Source: Salibacteraceae bacterium
GTDB lineage: Bacteria > Bacteroidota > Bacteroidia > Flavobacteriales_G > Salibacteraceae
DNA: 64,000 nt
Reading direction: 5' to 3'
Assembly: GCA_018401875.1 (NCBI GenBank)
Contig: JAGYJZ010000002.1
Span: 1-64,000, forward strand
Numbering within the stretch: position 1 is the first letter of the stretch; each line of letters starts with the position of its first letter. The translations under genes and the position numbers were made by a program. A model generated the notes under the pieces. That model saw nothing but the letters and a program-made list of their open reading frames with translations, had not been told where the DNA came from and did not search any database. Below are positions 35,736 to 43,079 of the stretch, in pieces.

Positions 35736-35999
35736 TCAATAATGCCCTTTAGCGGAAAGAATAAAAACGTTGTTTTCATATACCTCGTACACCAAGCGGT
35801 GTTCTTTGTTGATCCTGCGAGACCAACATCCAGAAAAGCCATGTTTCAAGGCTTCGGGTTTTCCTGTTCCAGTAAATGGATGCCCTGCAAGTTCCTCCAA
35901 GAGTTTTAGCAGTTTATTGAGCACCACTTTGTTTCCTGCATTTTTGTGAGCTTCAATATCTGCTTAGGCCTTATCAGTAAAATCCAAATGGTAGACCAT
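35736..35999 (-). pseudogene. Txe/YoeB-family toxin gene inactivated by a nonsense codon
   Basis: From an ATG at 35999 the frame reads MVYHLDFTDKA, then TAA at 35966-35964 where relatives have Gln (CAA), then continues without interruption as ADIEAHKNAGNKVVLNKLLKLLEEL .. GTGKPEALKHGFSGCWSRRINKEHRLVYEV .. AKGHY to the normal stop. The Txe/YoeB signature (GTGKPE, SRRINxEHRLVY, and the C-terminal CHY-like GHY) is complete, total 87 codons. A single C-to-T change explains the loss. The antitoxin gene directly upstream (one base between stop and ATG) is intact. An internal GTG restart (63 residues) would lack the first strand and helix. Confidence 0.88.
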
Positions 36000-36000
36000 A

Positions 36001-36222
36001 CTACAAGCCCAAAAACTCTTTTAAATCTTCCTTTTTTACCCGTGTTGTTTTCCCTTCTTTGGCCTGCTTGCTGCTTTCTTCGACCTTCGCCACAAAATCA
36101 GGATTATAAGGTTGCTCTTTGCTCACTTCAAACTTTATCTTGAGTGCTTTGATAAAGGCCATCAGCGCATTTTCCTGCTCTTTCGTCTCTGGATGGATGA
36201 TGAATGTGTTCTCTGCTTCCAT
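36001..36222 (-). CDS. DUF2683-like antitoxin of the broken YoeB module
   Basis: 73 residues from the ATG at 36222; a start at 36231 adds three residues. The sequence MEAENTFIIHPETKEQENALMAFIKALKIKFEV, then PYNPDFVAKVEESSKQAKEGKTTRVKKEDLKEFLGL, has the layout of the small antitoxins that precede Txe/YoeB toxins in Bacteroidota: a short N-terminal segment, a helix, and a basic-acidic C-terminal toxin-binding tail. The toxin start follows the stop by one base. It appears intact while its toxin carries a stop codon, so it may be a relic or still a repressor or protective antitoxin. Confidence 0.75.
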   Translation of the reverse strand: MEAENTFIIHPETKEQENALMAFIKALKIKFEVSKEQPYNPDFVAKVEESSKQAKEGKTTRVKKEDLKEFLGL

Positions 36223-36280
36223 GTACAGCAAATATATAAACCTTAAAATTCGGTTCTCATAGCAATTCTGAAAAACAACC

Positions 36281-36444
36281 CGCTCGCTTGAACTTGCAGT
36301 CCGTGCGCCTTACCTATTTGTTTTCCATCTTCTTGATATCAATTCTATATCCATAAGAGCACTTCGCTCTGCATAATTTCTTGCTGAGCTATGCATGTAA
36401 TCTTTAGGAAACTCAACCAATCCATCTTTCACTGGATTTTAATG
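36281..36444 (-). mobile_element. Decayed end of a REP-associated transposase element
   Basis: This stretch aligns with 36721-36885, one end of the intact element to its right. It has a degraded copy of the terminal repeat (ACTTGCAGTCCGTGCG kept, outer part changed) and, on the minus strand, the last codons of a related transposase: NPVKDGLVEFPKDYMHSSARNYAERSALMD .. WKTNR then stop. The rest of the gene and the other end are missing. It is the main content of the gene-poor stretch 36223-36550. Confidence 0.85.
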
Positions 36445-36550
36445 GCGACAACTAACACCAACCACACCCTAAAATGTTAATTTCAAGTACTTTGCGATTT
36501 TTTAAATTATTTTGCACTACAATCTACACAGCCAAACCTACTTTCTATCT

Positions 36551-36823
36551 ATGAAAAATATGTTTTTTCTTTTGGTATTGCTGGTTTGCGTGGAGCTTTC
36601 TTGGGCGCAAGAACCTTTAACTGTGAATGCTGGATCTGACACAAATTTTTGTGGAAGTTTAGAACTTCAAAATGAATTTACACCCTTTCATTTGAATGCA
36701 AGTGTTGAGGGGGGCACACCCGCTAGCGCGGACTTGCAGTCCGTGCGCCTCACCTTATCGTCTTCCACCTTCTTGATATCAATTCAATATCCATCAGTGC
36801 ACTCCGCTCTGCATAACTCCTAG
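36551..36823 (+). pseudogene. 5' fragment of a secreted PKD-type protein gene cut by the RAYT element
   Basis: From the ATG at 36551 the frame encodes a signal peptide (KNMFFLLVLLVCVELSWAQ) and EPLTVNAGSDTNFCGS .. FHLNASVEGGTP, the usual beginning of large Bacteroidota surface proteins with PKD-like domains. At 36721 the coding sequence runs into the terminal repeat of the transposase unit, and the remaining 34 codons to the stop at 36823 come from that element. The downstream part of the gene is not found beyond the element (which abuts the POT tail instead), so an insertion was accompanied or followed by loss of the rest. Confidence 0.8.
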
Positions 36824-37386
36824 CTGAACTATACATTTAATCTTCTGGAAATTCTACCAATCCAGCTTTAACCGGATTCCGATGGATGTAATCCAACTTT
36901 GATTCGAGGAAGGCATAGGTTCGAATCTCCTCAGCGTGATATCCATTTTGCCAAACCTTATAGTTCTGATCTCTCTTGAGGTGTGCGCAAGCTTTTGAAA
37001 ATGCTTCGAGCAACCATTCCCTTCTGCTTTCTGGTTTGCTGACGATGCTCTCAATAATCTTCTTACTCGTGTGTGTTTTAAAATCACGCATAATGTCGCT
37101 TAGTTTAACATCTTCAGGTGCTTTGCAAATCATGTGCAAATGGCTTGACATTAAACACCACGCATAGATCTCAAGGCCCTTTTGTGAGCGACAATATTTC
37201 AATGAATACAAAACCACCTCACACAAACTCTTTCTAGTGAAAAGATCAATCCAATTCACAACAGTTATGGTTATAAAGTGTGCTTTATCGTTATCTATTG
37301 CTTTGTACTTATCGGACACACAATAAACGTAAGAATAAAGTTTCAATTAAGGAGTTTATCGCACGGACTGCAAGTCCGCGCTAGCG
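36721..37386 (-). mobile_element. RAYT unit bounded by a perfect 27-bp inverted repeat
   Basis: The ends 36721-36747 and 37360-37386 are exact inverted copies of each other over 27 bases. Each end also contains its own hairpin, CGGACT-TGC-AGTCCG, the form of a REP sequence. Between them lies one gene for a tyrosine (HUH) transposase. REP-associated tyrosine transposases cut and join single-stranded REP hairpins; this arrangement of one gene with two inverted REPs is the expected transposition unit. No target duplication is obvious, as expected for this class. Confidence 0.9.
36837..37319 (-). CDS. REP-associated tyrosine transposase, C-terminally shortened by a nonsense codon
   Basis: Start taken at the GTG at 37319 (VSDKYKAIDNDKAHFITITV), the usual start of this family; the frame is open to a TTG at 37346. 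Family motifs: the beta strand FITITVVNWIDLFTR, the metal-binding HUH motif in CLMSSHLHMIC, KTHTSKKI, and the C-terminal VWQNGYHAEEI .. KLDYIHRNPVKAGLVEFPED. The frame stops at TAA (36837-36839), where the related remnant at 36281-36444 has Tyr. Beyond it, the frame continues (MYSSARSYAERSALMD .. WKTIR) to TGA at 36750-36752, so the protein lost 28 C-terminal residues. Activity is uncertain because the HUH core is intact. Confidence 0.88.
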   Translation of the reverse strand: MSDKYKAIDNDKAHFITITVVNWIDLFTRKSLCEVVLYSLKYCRSQKGLEIYAWCLMSSHLHMICKAPEDVKLSDIMRDFKTHTSKKIIESIVSKPESRREWLLEAFSKACAHLKRDQNYKVWQNGYHAEEIRTYAFLESKLDYIHRNPVKAGLVEFPED

Positions 37387-37390
37387 CATC

Positions 37391-37432
37391 AACAAGCGTC
37401 TAGAAAAATTGATGCACGGTGTGAAACAGTAG
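37391..37432 (+). pseudogene. Orphan 3' tail of a POT transporter gene
   Basis: Thirteen codons and a stop reading NKRLEKLMHGVKQ, matching the end of the POT gene at 34731-34769 (NKKLEKLMHGVK). Preceded directly by the transposase unit, with no start codon. It marks where the original POT gene, or another allele of it, used to end. Confidence 0.85.
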
Positions 37433-37453
37433 TATCTATCTCAGTAGCATCCC

Positions 37454-37493
37454 AAGAAGGCAGTTGTTAATATCGTTTAACAGCTGCCTTCTT
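37454..37493 (+). terminator. Intrinsic terminator of the orphan POT tail
   Basis: Stem AAGAAGGCAGTTGTTAA with TTAACAGCTGCCTTCTT, 17 pairs with one G-T pair, loop TATCGT-like. Homologous to the terminator at 34794-34831; it now insulates the thioredoxin gene from transcription coming through the transposase region. Confidence 0.8.
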
Positions 37494-37518
37494 CGCGTTT
37501 AAAACAGCAATGAAATGA

Positions 37519-37526
37519 TAACTTTA
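37519..37526 (+). promoter_or_regulatory. Promoter-like box TAACTTTA four bases before the thioredoxin ATG
   Basis: Matches TAnnTTT of the Bacteroidota -7 element. With only four bases to the ATG at 37531, the message would be leaderless or nearly so. The same box and ATG occur in copy A at 34856-34870. Confidence 0.4.
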
Positions 37527-37530
37527 CGCC

Positions 37531-38061
37531 ATGAAATTGATTTACACGCTCCTCGCATCCGTTCTTATTAGTGCTAGTGGGTTTTCTCAAAGTGCCGTCA
37601 ATTGGATGAGCTGGGACGAAGCCGTAGCTGCCAACAATAAAAACCCAAAAATGATCTTTGTAGACACCTACACCGACTGGTGCGGTTGGTGCAAGAAGAT
37701 GGATGCCAGCACATTTGCTGATCCGGTGATCGCGAAGTATATGAACGAAAATTATTACTCGATCAAGATGGATGCAGAGATGAAAGACACCATCAACTTT
37801 AATGGATACCAATTCGTAAATCCTAATCCCAACGGAAAACGAAGCACGCATCAGTTGGCGGCATCTTTACTAGACAATAAATTGAGCTATCCGAGCTTTG
37901 TAATCTTGACGCCCACGTTTGAGCGCATGCAAATTTTACCCGGATACAAAGGCGCCAAAGACTTTGAACCGATCATTCGCTATTTTGTAGAAGGCGCTTC
38001 CAAAGGAGTGCAATACGAAGACTACATGAAGGACTTCTCTTCGTTGTACACACAGAACTAA
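37531..38061 (+). CDS. Secreted thioredoxin-fold protein (CGWC active site)
   Basis: 176 residues. Signal peptide (KLIYTLLASVLISASGFSQ) then a thioredoxin-like domain with FVDTYTDWCGWCKKMD, redox cysteines 51 and 54, the downstream cis-Pro in SYPSFVIL, and a C-terminal helix region (FEPIIRYFVEGAS). WCGWCK is typical of DUF255/thioredoxin_7-like periplasmic proteins. Probably reduces or isomerises disulfides in the periplasm. It is separated from upstream genes by a strong terminator; a histone-deacetylase-like gene follows 25 bp later. Confidence 0.88.
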   Translation: MKLIYTLLASVLISASGFSQSAVNWMSWDEAVAANNKNPKMIFVDTYTDWCGWCKKMDASTFADPVIAKYMNENYYSIKMDAEMKDTINFNGYQFVNPNPNGKRSTHQLAASLLDNKLSYPSFVILTPTFERMQILPGYKGAKDFEPIIRYFVEGASKGVQYEDYMKDFSSLYTQN

Positions 38062-38086
38062 ACCACAATTTCACTGTTTCTAGCGC

Positions 38087-38998
38087 ATGTCCATTCCAAT
38101 AGCTTGGTCTGAAATCTATGCGCATCCATTGCCAGAAGGCCACCGCTTTCCGATGGAAAAATACAGCTTGATTCCCCAACAATTGATGCACGAAGGCATC
38201 ATCACGAAAGACCAACTCTTCGCTCCTAGCCCGCTCAAAGAAGAAGACATCCTTCGGGTGCATTGTCAAGAATATTGGGATCGATTAAAGAATTTGAAAC
38301 TTACTCCGAGGGAGCAGCGCGCCAGCGGATTCCCTCACAGTCTGGAGCTCATTTTGAGGGAGACCATCATTTGCAACGGCACCTTGCTCGGGGCGATGGC
38401 CGCACTCAACCACACGCAATGCGCATTCAATGTGGCTGGTGGCACACACCACGCTTACCGCGACCGCGCAGAGGGATTTTGCTTGCTAAACGACATTGCC
38501 ATTGCGTCTGCCTATTTGCTCACAAACACATCGGTAAAACAAATTTTAGTGGTTGACCTTGACGTGCATCAAGGAAATGGAACAGCGAAGATTTTTGAAG
38601 GTGACGATCGCGTATTCACCTTCAGCATGCACGGAGAAAAAAACTACCCGTTCAAAAAAGAGCGCTCTGACCGGGACATCGGATTGCCGAACGGTATTTC
38701 CACTGAAGCTTATCTGGAAATCTTAAAAGAAAACTTAGGAGCATTGATGGATCAGGTAAAACCTGATTTCGTATTCTTTCAATCGGGTGTTGACATCCTT
38801 GAAACCGATAAACTGGGAAAATTGGGCGTAAGCAAAGAAGGCTGCAAGGCGCGCGACAGGATGGTCTTTGAGCAGTGCGTGGAAAGATCGATTCCTATTC
38901 AAGTTTCGATGGGTGGCGGTTATTCGCCTAACATCGCCCACATCGTTGATGCGCATGTCAACACGTTTCGCTTGGCGATGGAAATGTTTGGGTACTAA
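38087..38998 (+). CDS. Histone-deacetylase-family (acetylpolyamine / acetoin-utilisation type) hydrolase
   Basis: 303 residues. HDAC-family landmarks: YSLIPQQLMHEGI, RVHCQEYWDRLKNL, GGTHHAYRDRAEGFCLLNDIAIA (two active-site His), VVDLDVHQGNGTAKIF (zinc-binding Asp and His), FSMHGEKNYPFKKERSDRDIGLP and VSMGGGYSP. In bacteria such enzymes deacylate small amides such as acetylated polyamines; the substrate is not determined here. Cytosolic. Its stop overlaps that of the convergent DUF1684 gene by 4 bp. Confidence 0.93.
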   Translation: MSIPIAWSEIYAHPLPEGHRFPMEKYSLIPQQLMHEGIITKDQLFAPSPLKEEDILRVHCQEYWDRLKNLKLTPREQRASGFPHSLELILRETIICNGTLLGAMAALNHTQCAFNVAGGTHHAYRDRAEGFCLLNDIAIASAYLLTNTSVKQILVVDLDVHQGNGTAKIFEGDDRVFTFSMHGEKNYPFKKERSDRDIGLPNGISTEAYLEILKENLGALMDQVKPDFVFFQSGVDILETDKLGKLGVSKEGCKARDRMVFEQCVERSIPIQVSMGGGYSPNIAHIVDAHVNTFRLAMEMFGY

Positions 38999-39606
38999 TG
39001 CGAAGTGTAATTCTTCTCCCCTGCCTTCACTTCAAAATCAAGTGCATTCGCCTCTGGAGGCAACGGACATGAAAAACCATCACCATAAGCGCAATAAGGA
39101 TTGTAGCAGAGATTAAAATCAAGTTCGATCAATCCACTTTCTGCAGGAATGTCAATATCCAAGTAGCGCCCACCGCCATAGGTTTCGTTTCCGCTGGTGT
39201 GATCTTTAAAGGGAATAAATAAAGAAGGTGGATACTCTGAAACGTAGCCTTCGGGCCATATTCGATTGTAGGCAAACAACGATTCACGCTTCCCATCATG
39301 ATAAATCGTAATCCGGCCATAGACATAAAACTGCTTGGTCTTTCCTGACGAAGTCATCATGCCAAGGGTGTCGCCATTTTCAACAATTGCAAAATCCACC
39401 TCTAAATTCCAAGCCTCATCTATTGGGTAATAGTTTAAATGATCAAATGCTTTCCTATCGGCCTTCTGAAGGGGAGAAAGTTTTTTAGACTTTAGTTCGG
39501 CATCCTTCTCTACACGTAAGTGTTGGATTTTTGCAGTGTAATCATCTTGAGCTTGAATGCTCAGCGTCAAGACAAGCATGGTAAGCACAATCGTTCCTAT
39601 TTTCAT
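38995..39606 (-). CDS. DUF1684 protein, exported
   Basis: 203 residues with a signal peptide (KIGTIVLTMLVLTLSIQAQ). DUF1684 signature: DHLNYYPIDEAWNLEVDF, RLVFAYNRIWP-like segment (ESLFAYNRIWPEGY), PSLFIPFKDHTSGNETYGGGRYLDID, DFNLCYNPYCAYGDGFSCPLPPEANAL and a C-terminal FEVKAGEKNY. The conserved NPYCAY..SCPxPP block suggests a structural or metal-binding site; the function is unknown. A TATGTTCG box lies upstream near 39625 (minus strand). Divergent from the MDR oxidoreductase gene. Confidence 0.9.
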   Translation of the reverse strand: MKIGTIVLTMLVLTLSIQAQDDYTAKIQHLRVEKDAELKSKKLSPLQKADRKAFDHLNYYPIDEAWNLEVDFAIVENGDTLGMMTSSGKTKQFYVYGRITIYHDGKRESLFAYNRIWPEGYVSEYPPSLFIPFKDHTSGNETYGGGRYLDIDIPAESGLIELDFNLCYNPYCAYGDGFSCPLPPEANALDFEVKAGEKNYTSH

Positions 39607-39701
39607 GGATTATACATTTGCACGAACATAGCATTTGATCATCAATTAATGATGACCTTTCACAGCAAACAAGAAAGGCATCCAATAAAAAAAAACTCCA
39701 A

Positions 39702-40664
39702 GTGAAGGCAGCAGTTTATGAAAAGTATGGCCCACCAGAGGTTGTTTCAATTAAAGAAGTAGACACACCATCTCCCAAGCCAGATGAAGTTTTATTGAAA
39801 GTGCATGCCAGCACCGTGAATAGAACAGATGCAGGATTTAGAAGCGCGATATACTTTGTTTCACGCTTCTTTTCAGGCTTGTATCGTCCGAAGCGACAAA
39901 TCCTAGGATGCGATTTTGCAGGTGTAATCGAAGAAGTGGGCAATAACGTACACGACCTCAAAATAGGAGATAAAATCTTTGGTTTCAACGACCAGCATTT
40001 TGGTGGACATGCTGAATACATGACGGTTTCTAAATACGATGCCATCGCACTCAAGCCAAACTCAGCAAGTTATGCTGAAGCAGCCGCGCTCTCTGAAGGC
40101 GCACACTATGCGTTGTGCGACATTCGAGCAGCCAAAGTGAAGGCAGGACAAGATGTAATGGTATATGGAGCCTCAGGCGCCATAGGTTCGGCCGCGGTCC
40201 AGCTATTGAAGAGTATGGGCACTCACGTAACAGCCGTTGCCAACTCAAAAAACATTGAACTGATAAAAAGCATTGGAGCTGACCAAGTCATTGATTATGA
40301 AACACAAGACTTCACTGCAACCACCAAGCGCTTCGATTTTATTTTTGACGCAGTTGGAAAAAGTTCCTTTAGCCAATGCAAGCCCTTGCTCAAACAAAAG
40401 GGGATCTATGTTTCAACCGAATTAGGCAAGAATTTAGAAAACATTTGGTTGTCGATGCTTTTGTCCCTTTCCAAAGGAAGACGAGTGATCTTCCCGATAC
40501 CTTCAACCAAAAAAGAAGACCTAGAATACCTTGCACAGCTTTTTGAGCAAGGAAAGTTCAAACCGGTTATTGATCGCAGCTATCCTCTCGATGACATTGT
40601 GGAAGCCTACCGTTATGTAGAGTCAGGACAAAAAACGGGGAACGTGGTGCTCGATATTCAATAA
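39702..40664 (+). CDS. Zinc-less MDR-family NAD(P)-dependent quinone-oxidoreductase-like enzyme
   Basis: 320 residues from a GTG. Medium-chain dehydrogenase layout: MKAAVYEKYGPPEVVSIKEV, VNRTDAGFR, LGCDFAGVIEEVGNNVHDLKIGDKIFGF, then the cofactor motif VMVYGASGAIGSAAVQLLKSMGTHVTAV (AxGxxG type as in NADPH quinone reductases) and IGADQVIDYETQDF. No structural-zinc cysteine cluster is present. Likely reduces quinones or enones in the cytosol; the substrate is unknown. It converges with the ABC gene, one base apart. Confidence 0.9.
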   Translation: MKAAVYEKYGPPEVVSIKEVDTPSPKPDEVLLKVHASTVNRTDAGFRSAIYFVSRFFSGLYRPKRQILGCDFAGVIEEVGNNVHDLKIGDKIFGFNDQHFGGHAEYMTVSKYDAIALKPNSASYAEAAALSEGAHYALCDIRAAKVKAGQDVMVYGASGAIGSAAVQLLKSMGTHVTAVANSKNIELIKSIGADQVIDYETQDFTATTKRFDFIFDAVGKSSFSQCKPLLKQKGIYVSTELGKNLENIWLSMLLSLSKGRRVIFPIPSTKKEDLEYLAQLFEQGKFKPVIDRSYPLDDIVEAYRYVESGQKTGNVVLDIQ

Positions 40665-41384
40665 TCAAAGCCCTTGAGCGTTCGGTTCACCTGCAAAATA
40701 ATGCTCAAGTTCTTTCAGAGTTGCCGAAGAAGTGTGCAGGTCTTTCACAATGTTCCCCTTCTCGAGGAGGACAATTCGTTCGCACACTTCCGTTACGTGG
40801 TTGATGTCGTGACTCGAAATGAGCATAGTAACTCCGCGGTCGTGCTTTAGCATTTTCAACAACTCCTTTAATCGAATTTGAGTAGATGGATCGAGGTTGG
40901 CGAAAGGCTCATCTAGAATTAAAACCTTAGGATCAAAAAGCAGTGCGGCAGCTATACCGACTTTCTTCTGATTTCCTTTTGATAAGTCGCGAATCAGTTT
41001 TTTACCTCCCAAAATTTCGTCATTAAACAGCGGCTCGAGAATTTCGAGTTTTGCCTTAACATCAGCATCACCAATGCCATGAATAGCGCCAACGAAGTCG
41101 AAATATTCTTCGGGAAGCAAATGCCCAACCAGGAAATTCTCATCCAAATAACTCCCCGTAAAAGACTTCCAATGCTCTGAATTATTTGTCGCCTGACCAT
41201 CAATGTACACGCAACCCGTATTTGATTCTAACAAGTCGAGTGCTGCCCGAAACATGGTTGTTTTTCCAGCCCCATTGTTACCCACAAGCCCAAAACTTTC
41301 ACCTGAATGAATGGTCAGTTCTGGAATGTTTACCGCGGTATACTCACCGTAAGTTTTTGTAAGATTCTGAATCGAAATTTCCAT
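40665..41384 (-). CDS. ABC transporter ATP-binding protein
   Basis: 239 residues. Walker A VGNNGAGKTT (about 34-43), signature LSKGNQKK (134-141), Walker B VLILDEPFANLDP (154-166) and the switch His in SSHDINHV. The C-terminus is short. It follows the DUF5687 membrane protein gene by two bases and is the energising subunit of that exporter. Substrate unknown. Confidence 0.94.
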   Translation of the reverse strand: MEISIQNLTKTYGEYTAVNIPELTIHSGESFGLVGNNGAGKTTMFRAALDLLESNTGCVYIDGQATNNSEHWKSFTGSYLDENFLVGHLLPEEYFDFVGAIHGIGDADVKAKLEILEPLFNDEILGGKKLIRDLSKGNQKKVGIAAALLFDPKVLILDEPFANLDPSTQIRLKELLKMLKHDRGVTMLISSHDINHVTEVCERIVLLEKGNIVKDLHTSSATLKELEHYFAGEPNAQGL

Positions 41385-41386
41385 GA

Positions 41387-42892
41387 TTATTGATTTCTAA
41401 AGTCGTTTGAAATTGAATAACGCTGATTGGTCAACCACTTGGCCAAGAGGGCAATCCAATAGTTAGTTCCAGCCAAAGCGAGAAGTCCGATGGCGCCCAA
41501 TAAAATAACGCCTCCTAAACTTCCCCAAATAAGCGACCCCAATCCGAAAATAGCCATCGGAAGCACCAACACAGGAATCATCATTAAAAACTGGGCGGCT
41601 CCAACGCCTTGCCAATTGAATACCGTGCTTTGTGAAAGGTCGATTTTCTTTGGATTCATTGAGCCGAAAAACATGACCAAGTGGATGCTAAAACCGATGT
41701 TGAATAAGAATACACAAAACAAAACGATCAGCACTTCCCAACCGAAATACGCATAAGGGATGGATAGAATCATCGAGGCACCACTCACGATTGCAAAGAG
41801 TAGAAATTTACTCATGTAATACTCCTTAAACGAAACGTTGCGCGTAAGCACATGATCAAAATGCGAACCTTCCCAACCCAATAAATATTGGCCATAGTTG
41901 AGCATAAACATGCCCGTTATGATAATGCTGAACAGAACGTACATCAGGTAGTTTCCTTCGTATTCTGGATTCGGAAAAACGAGCAATCCGTAACCTAAAA
42001 ACAACAAGGTGATCATCAAAACCGACCGCGGACGTTTGTTGCGCCAGATAAATTTAAACTCGAGTTCTGTGAGTCGGCCAACCAATCCAAACCGCGACAA
42101 AATTCCCTTACCCGTATAAGTTACAGCCGTCTTCTTGTCTTTCGAAAGTTTGCTCAAATACATATTGCCCTTCAAATAGTTGAAGTTGGCTAAATAGGCA
42201 GCTGCGATCAGCACCACAGGAATCAGTGCGCTCAATGGATGTAAAAACAAGCTGTTAAAAAGCCATCCCGATAATGCTAGAAAATCGACCAAATCAAACC
42301 AATCCAGTGCTATTATGGACACTAAACTTACCAGCAGTCCGATGTAAACGCGCGTATCGATATCAGAAGTGCGCTTCAGTAAAAGCAGAAAATAATTGCT
42401 CGCAAAAACGATTGAGGTAAATCCAATGCTCCAACCTAATGATTCAGAAAAAGTGAGGTTTTCAAACAACTCCACCATAAACGGAATGAAAATGAGGAAA
42501 TGCAGCAGATTAAATGGGCTCCAAATACTTTTCACGAGCATGAAATGAACCAATGATGACCGCTTGATTGGAAGGTGTAAATAAGGCTGAACCGCCATTG
42601 CAGGCAATTTCTGCATAAAGTAGCGGATGATGAAGTCGATGAAAAAGTAGTAGAGCAAAAACTGGTTCAACCGCCTCAACACAAAACTTGTTCCGTAGGT
42701 ATTGTAGTCAATATCCTCAAAAGGGACTTTGATAAGAATATCGTCTAAGAACACGCCTAACAAAAGCAGATTAACCGCCAAGTAAAGAAACGTGAAGATC
42801 AAAAACAGGTTGACAATCAGTTTTCGATGCCACAGTGATGAGCGCTTCGATTCCTTAAAATCGAAGGTGATGATGTAGAGCAAAGGATTCAT
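41387..42892 (-). CDS. DUF5687 membrane protein (ABC permease partner)
   Basis: 501 residues with about twelve predicted membrane helices in an ABC-2-like exporter layout. The start MNPLLYIITFDFKESKRSSLW and the segment YFFIDFIIRYFMQKLPAMAVQPYLHLPIKRSSLVHFMLVKSI are the usual hallmarks of DUF5687. Coupled with the ATPase gene (2 bp apart, first gene of the pair). Exported substrate unknown; no peptidase or signal domain is fused. Confidence 0.88.
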   Translation of the reverse strand: MNPLLYIITFDFKESKRSSLWHRKLIVNLFLIFTFLYLAVNLLLLGVFLDDILIKVPFEDIDYNTYGTSFVLRRLNQFLLYYFFIDFIIRYFMQKLPAMAVQPYLHLPIKRSSLVHFMLVKSIWSPFNLLHFLIFIPFMVELFENLTFSESLGWSIGFTSIVFASNYFLLLLKRTSDIDTRVYIGLLVSLVSIIALDWFDLVDFLALSGWLFNSLFLHPLSALIPVVLIAAAYLANFNYLKGNMYLSKLSKDKKTAVTYTGKGILSRFGLVGRLTELEFKFIWRNKRPRSVLMITLLFLGYGLLVFPNPEYEGNYLMYVLFSIIITGMFMLNYGQYLLGWEGSHFDHVLTRNVSFKEYYMSKFLLFAIVSGASMILSIPYAYFGWEVLIVLFCVFLFNIGFSIHLVMFFGSMNPKKIDLSQSTVFNWQGVGAAQFLMMIPVLVLPMAIFGLGSLIWGSLGGVILLGAIGLLALAGTNYWIALLAKWLTNQRYSISNDFRNQ

Positions 42893-43036
42893 AGGTAAAG
42901 CAAAGAATGCTGAAAACTAAAGCAAAATCCATCGAAAAATGATGAGCGGTGAAATTCATTCACAAGTGAGTTATAAACATTCGCACAATTCTTTAACAGG
43001 TTTTCGACATTACCCGATATTTTAAAACTCAGCACC

Positions 43037-43044
43037 TACCTTCG
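43037..43044 (+). promoter_or_regulatory. Promoter-like -7 box TACCTTCG before carB
   Basis: TAnnTTCG variant 35 bp before the carB ATG; the context TACCTTCGCGC is shared with the box at 22877. No PyrR- or ArgR-type site was recognised. Confidence 0.45.
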
Positions 43045-43079
43045 CGCCCAATTCTAGCAATTGAAATCCCACTTGAACT

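Larger units (their letters stand above)
37391..37533 (+). repeat. Direct repeat copy B: POT tail, terminator and promoter up to the thioredoxin ATG
   Basis: Aligns with 34731-34870 throughout: gene tail, terminator stem and the box TAACTTTACGCCATG. Copy B continues into the thioredoxin gene, so it probably represents the original local junction, whereas copy A came with, or was generated by, the event that placed 2.5 kb between the copies. Confidence 0.85.

Noticed and set aside
36721-36747. Single CRISPR-like repeat
   Set aside because: The 27-bp unit occurs as two exact inverted copies around one transposase gene and contains a REP hairpin; there is no spacer array.
38087-38998. Eukaryote-derived histone deacetylase by recent transfer
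   Set aside because: The length and motifs are those of the common bacterial branch, and base composition matches neighbours.
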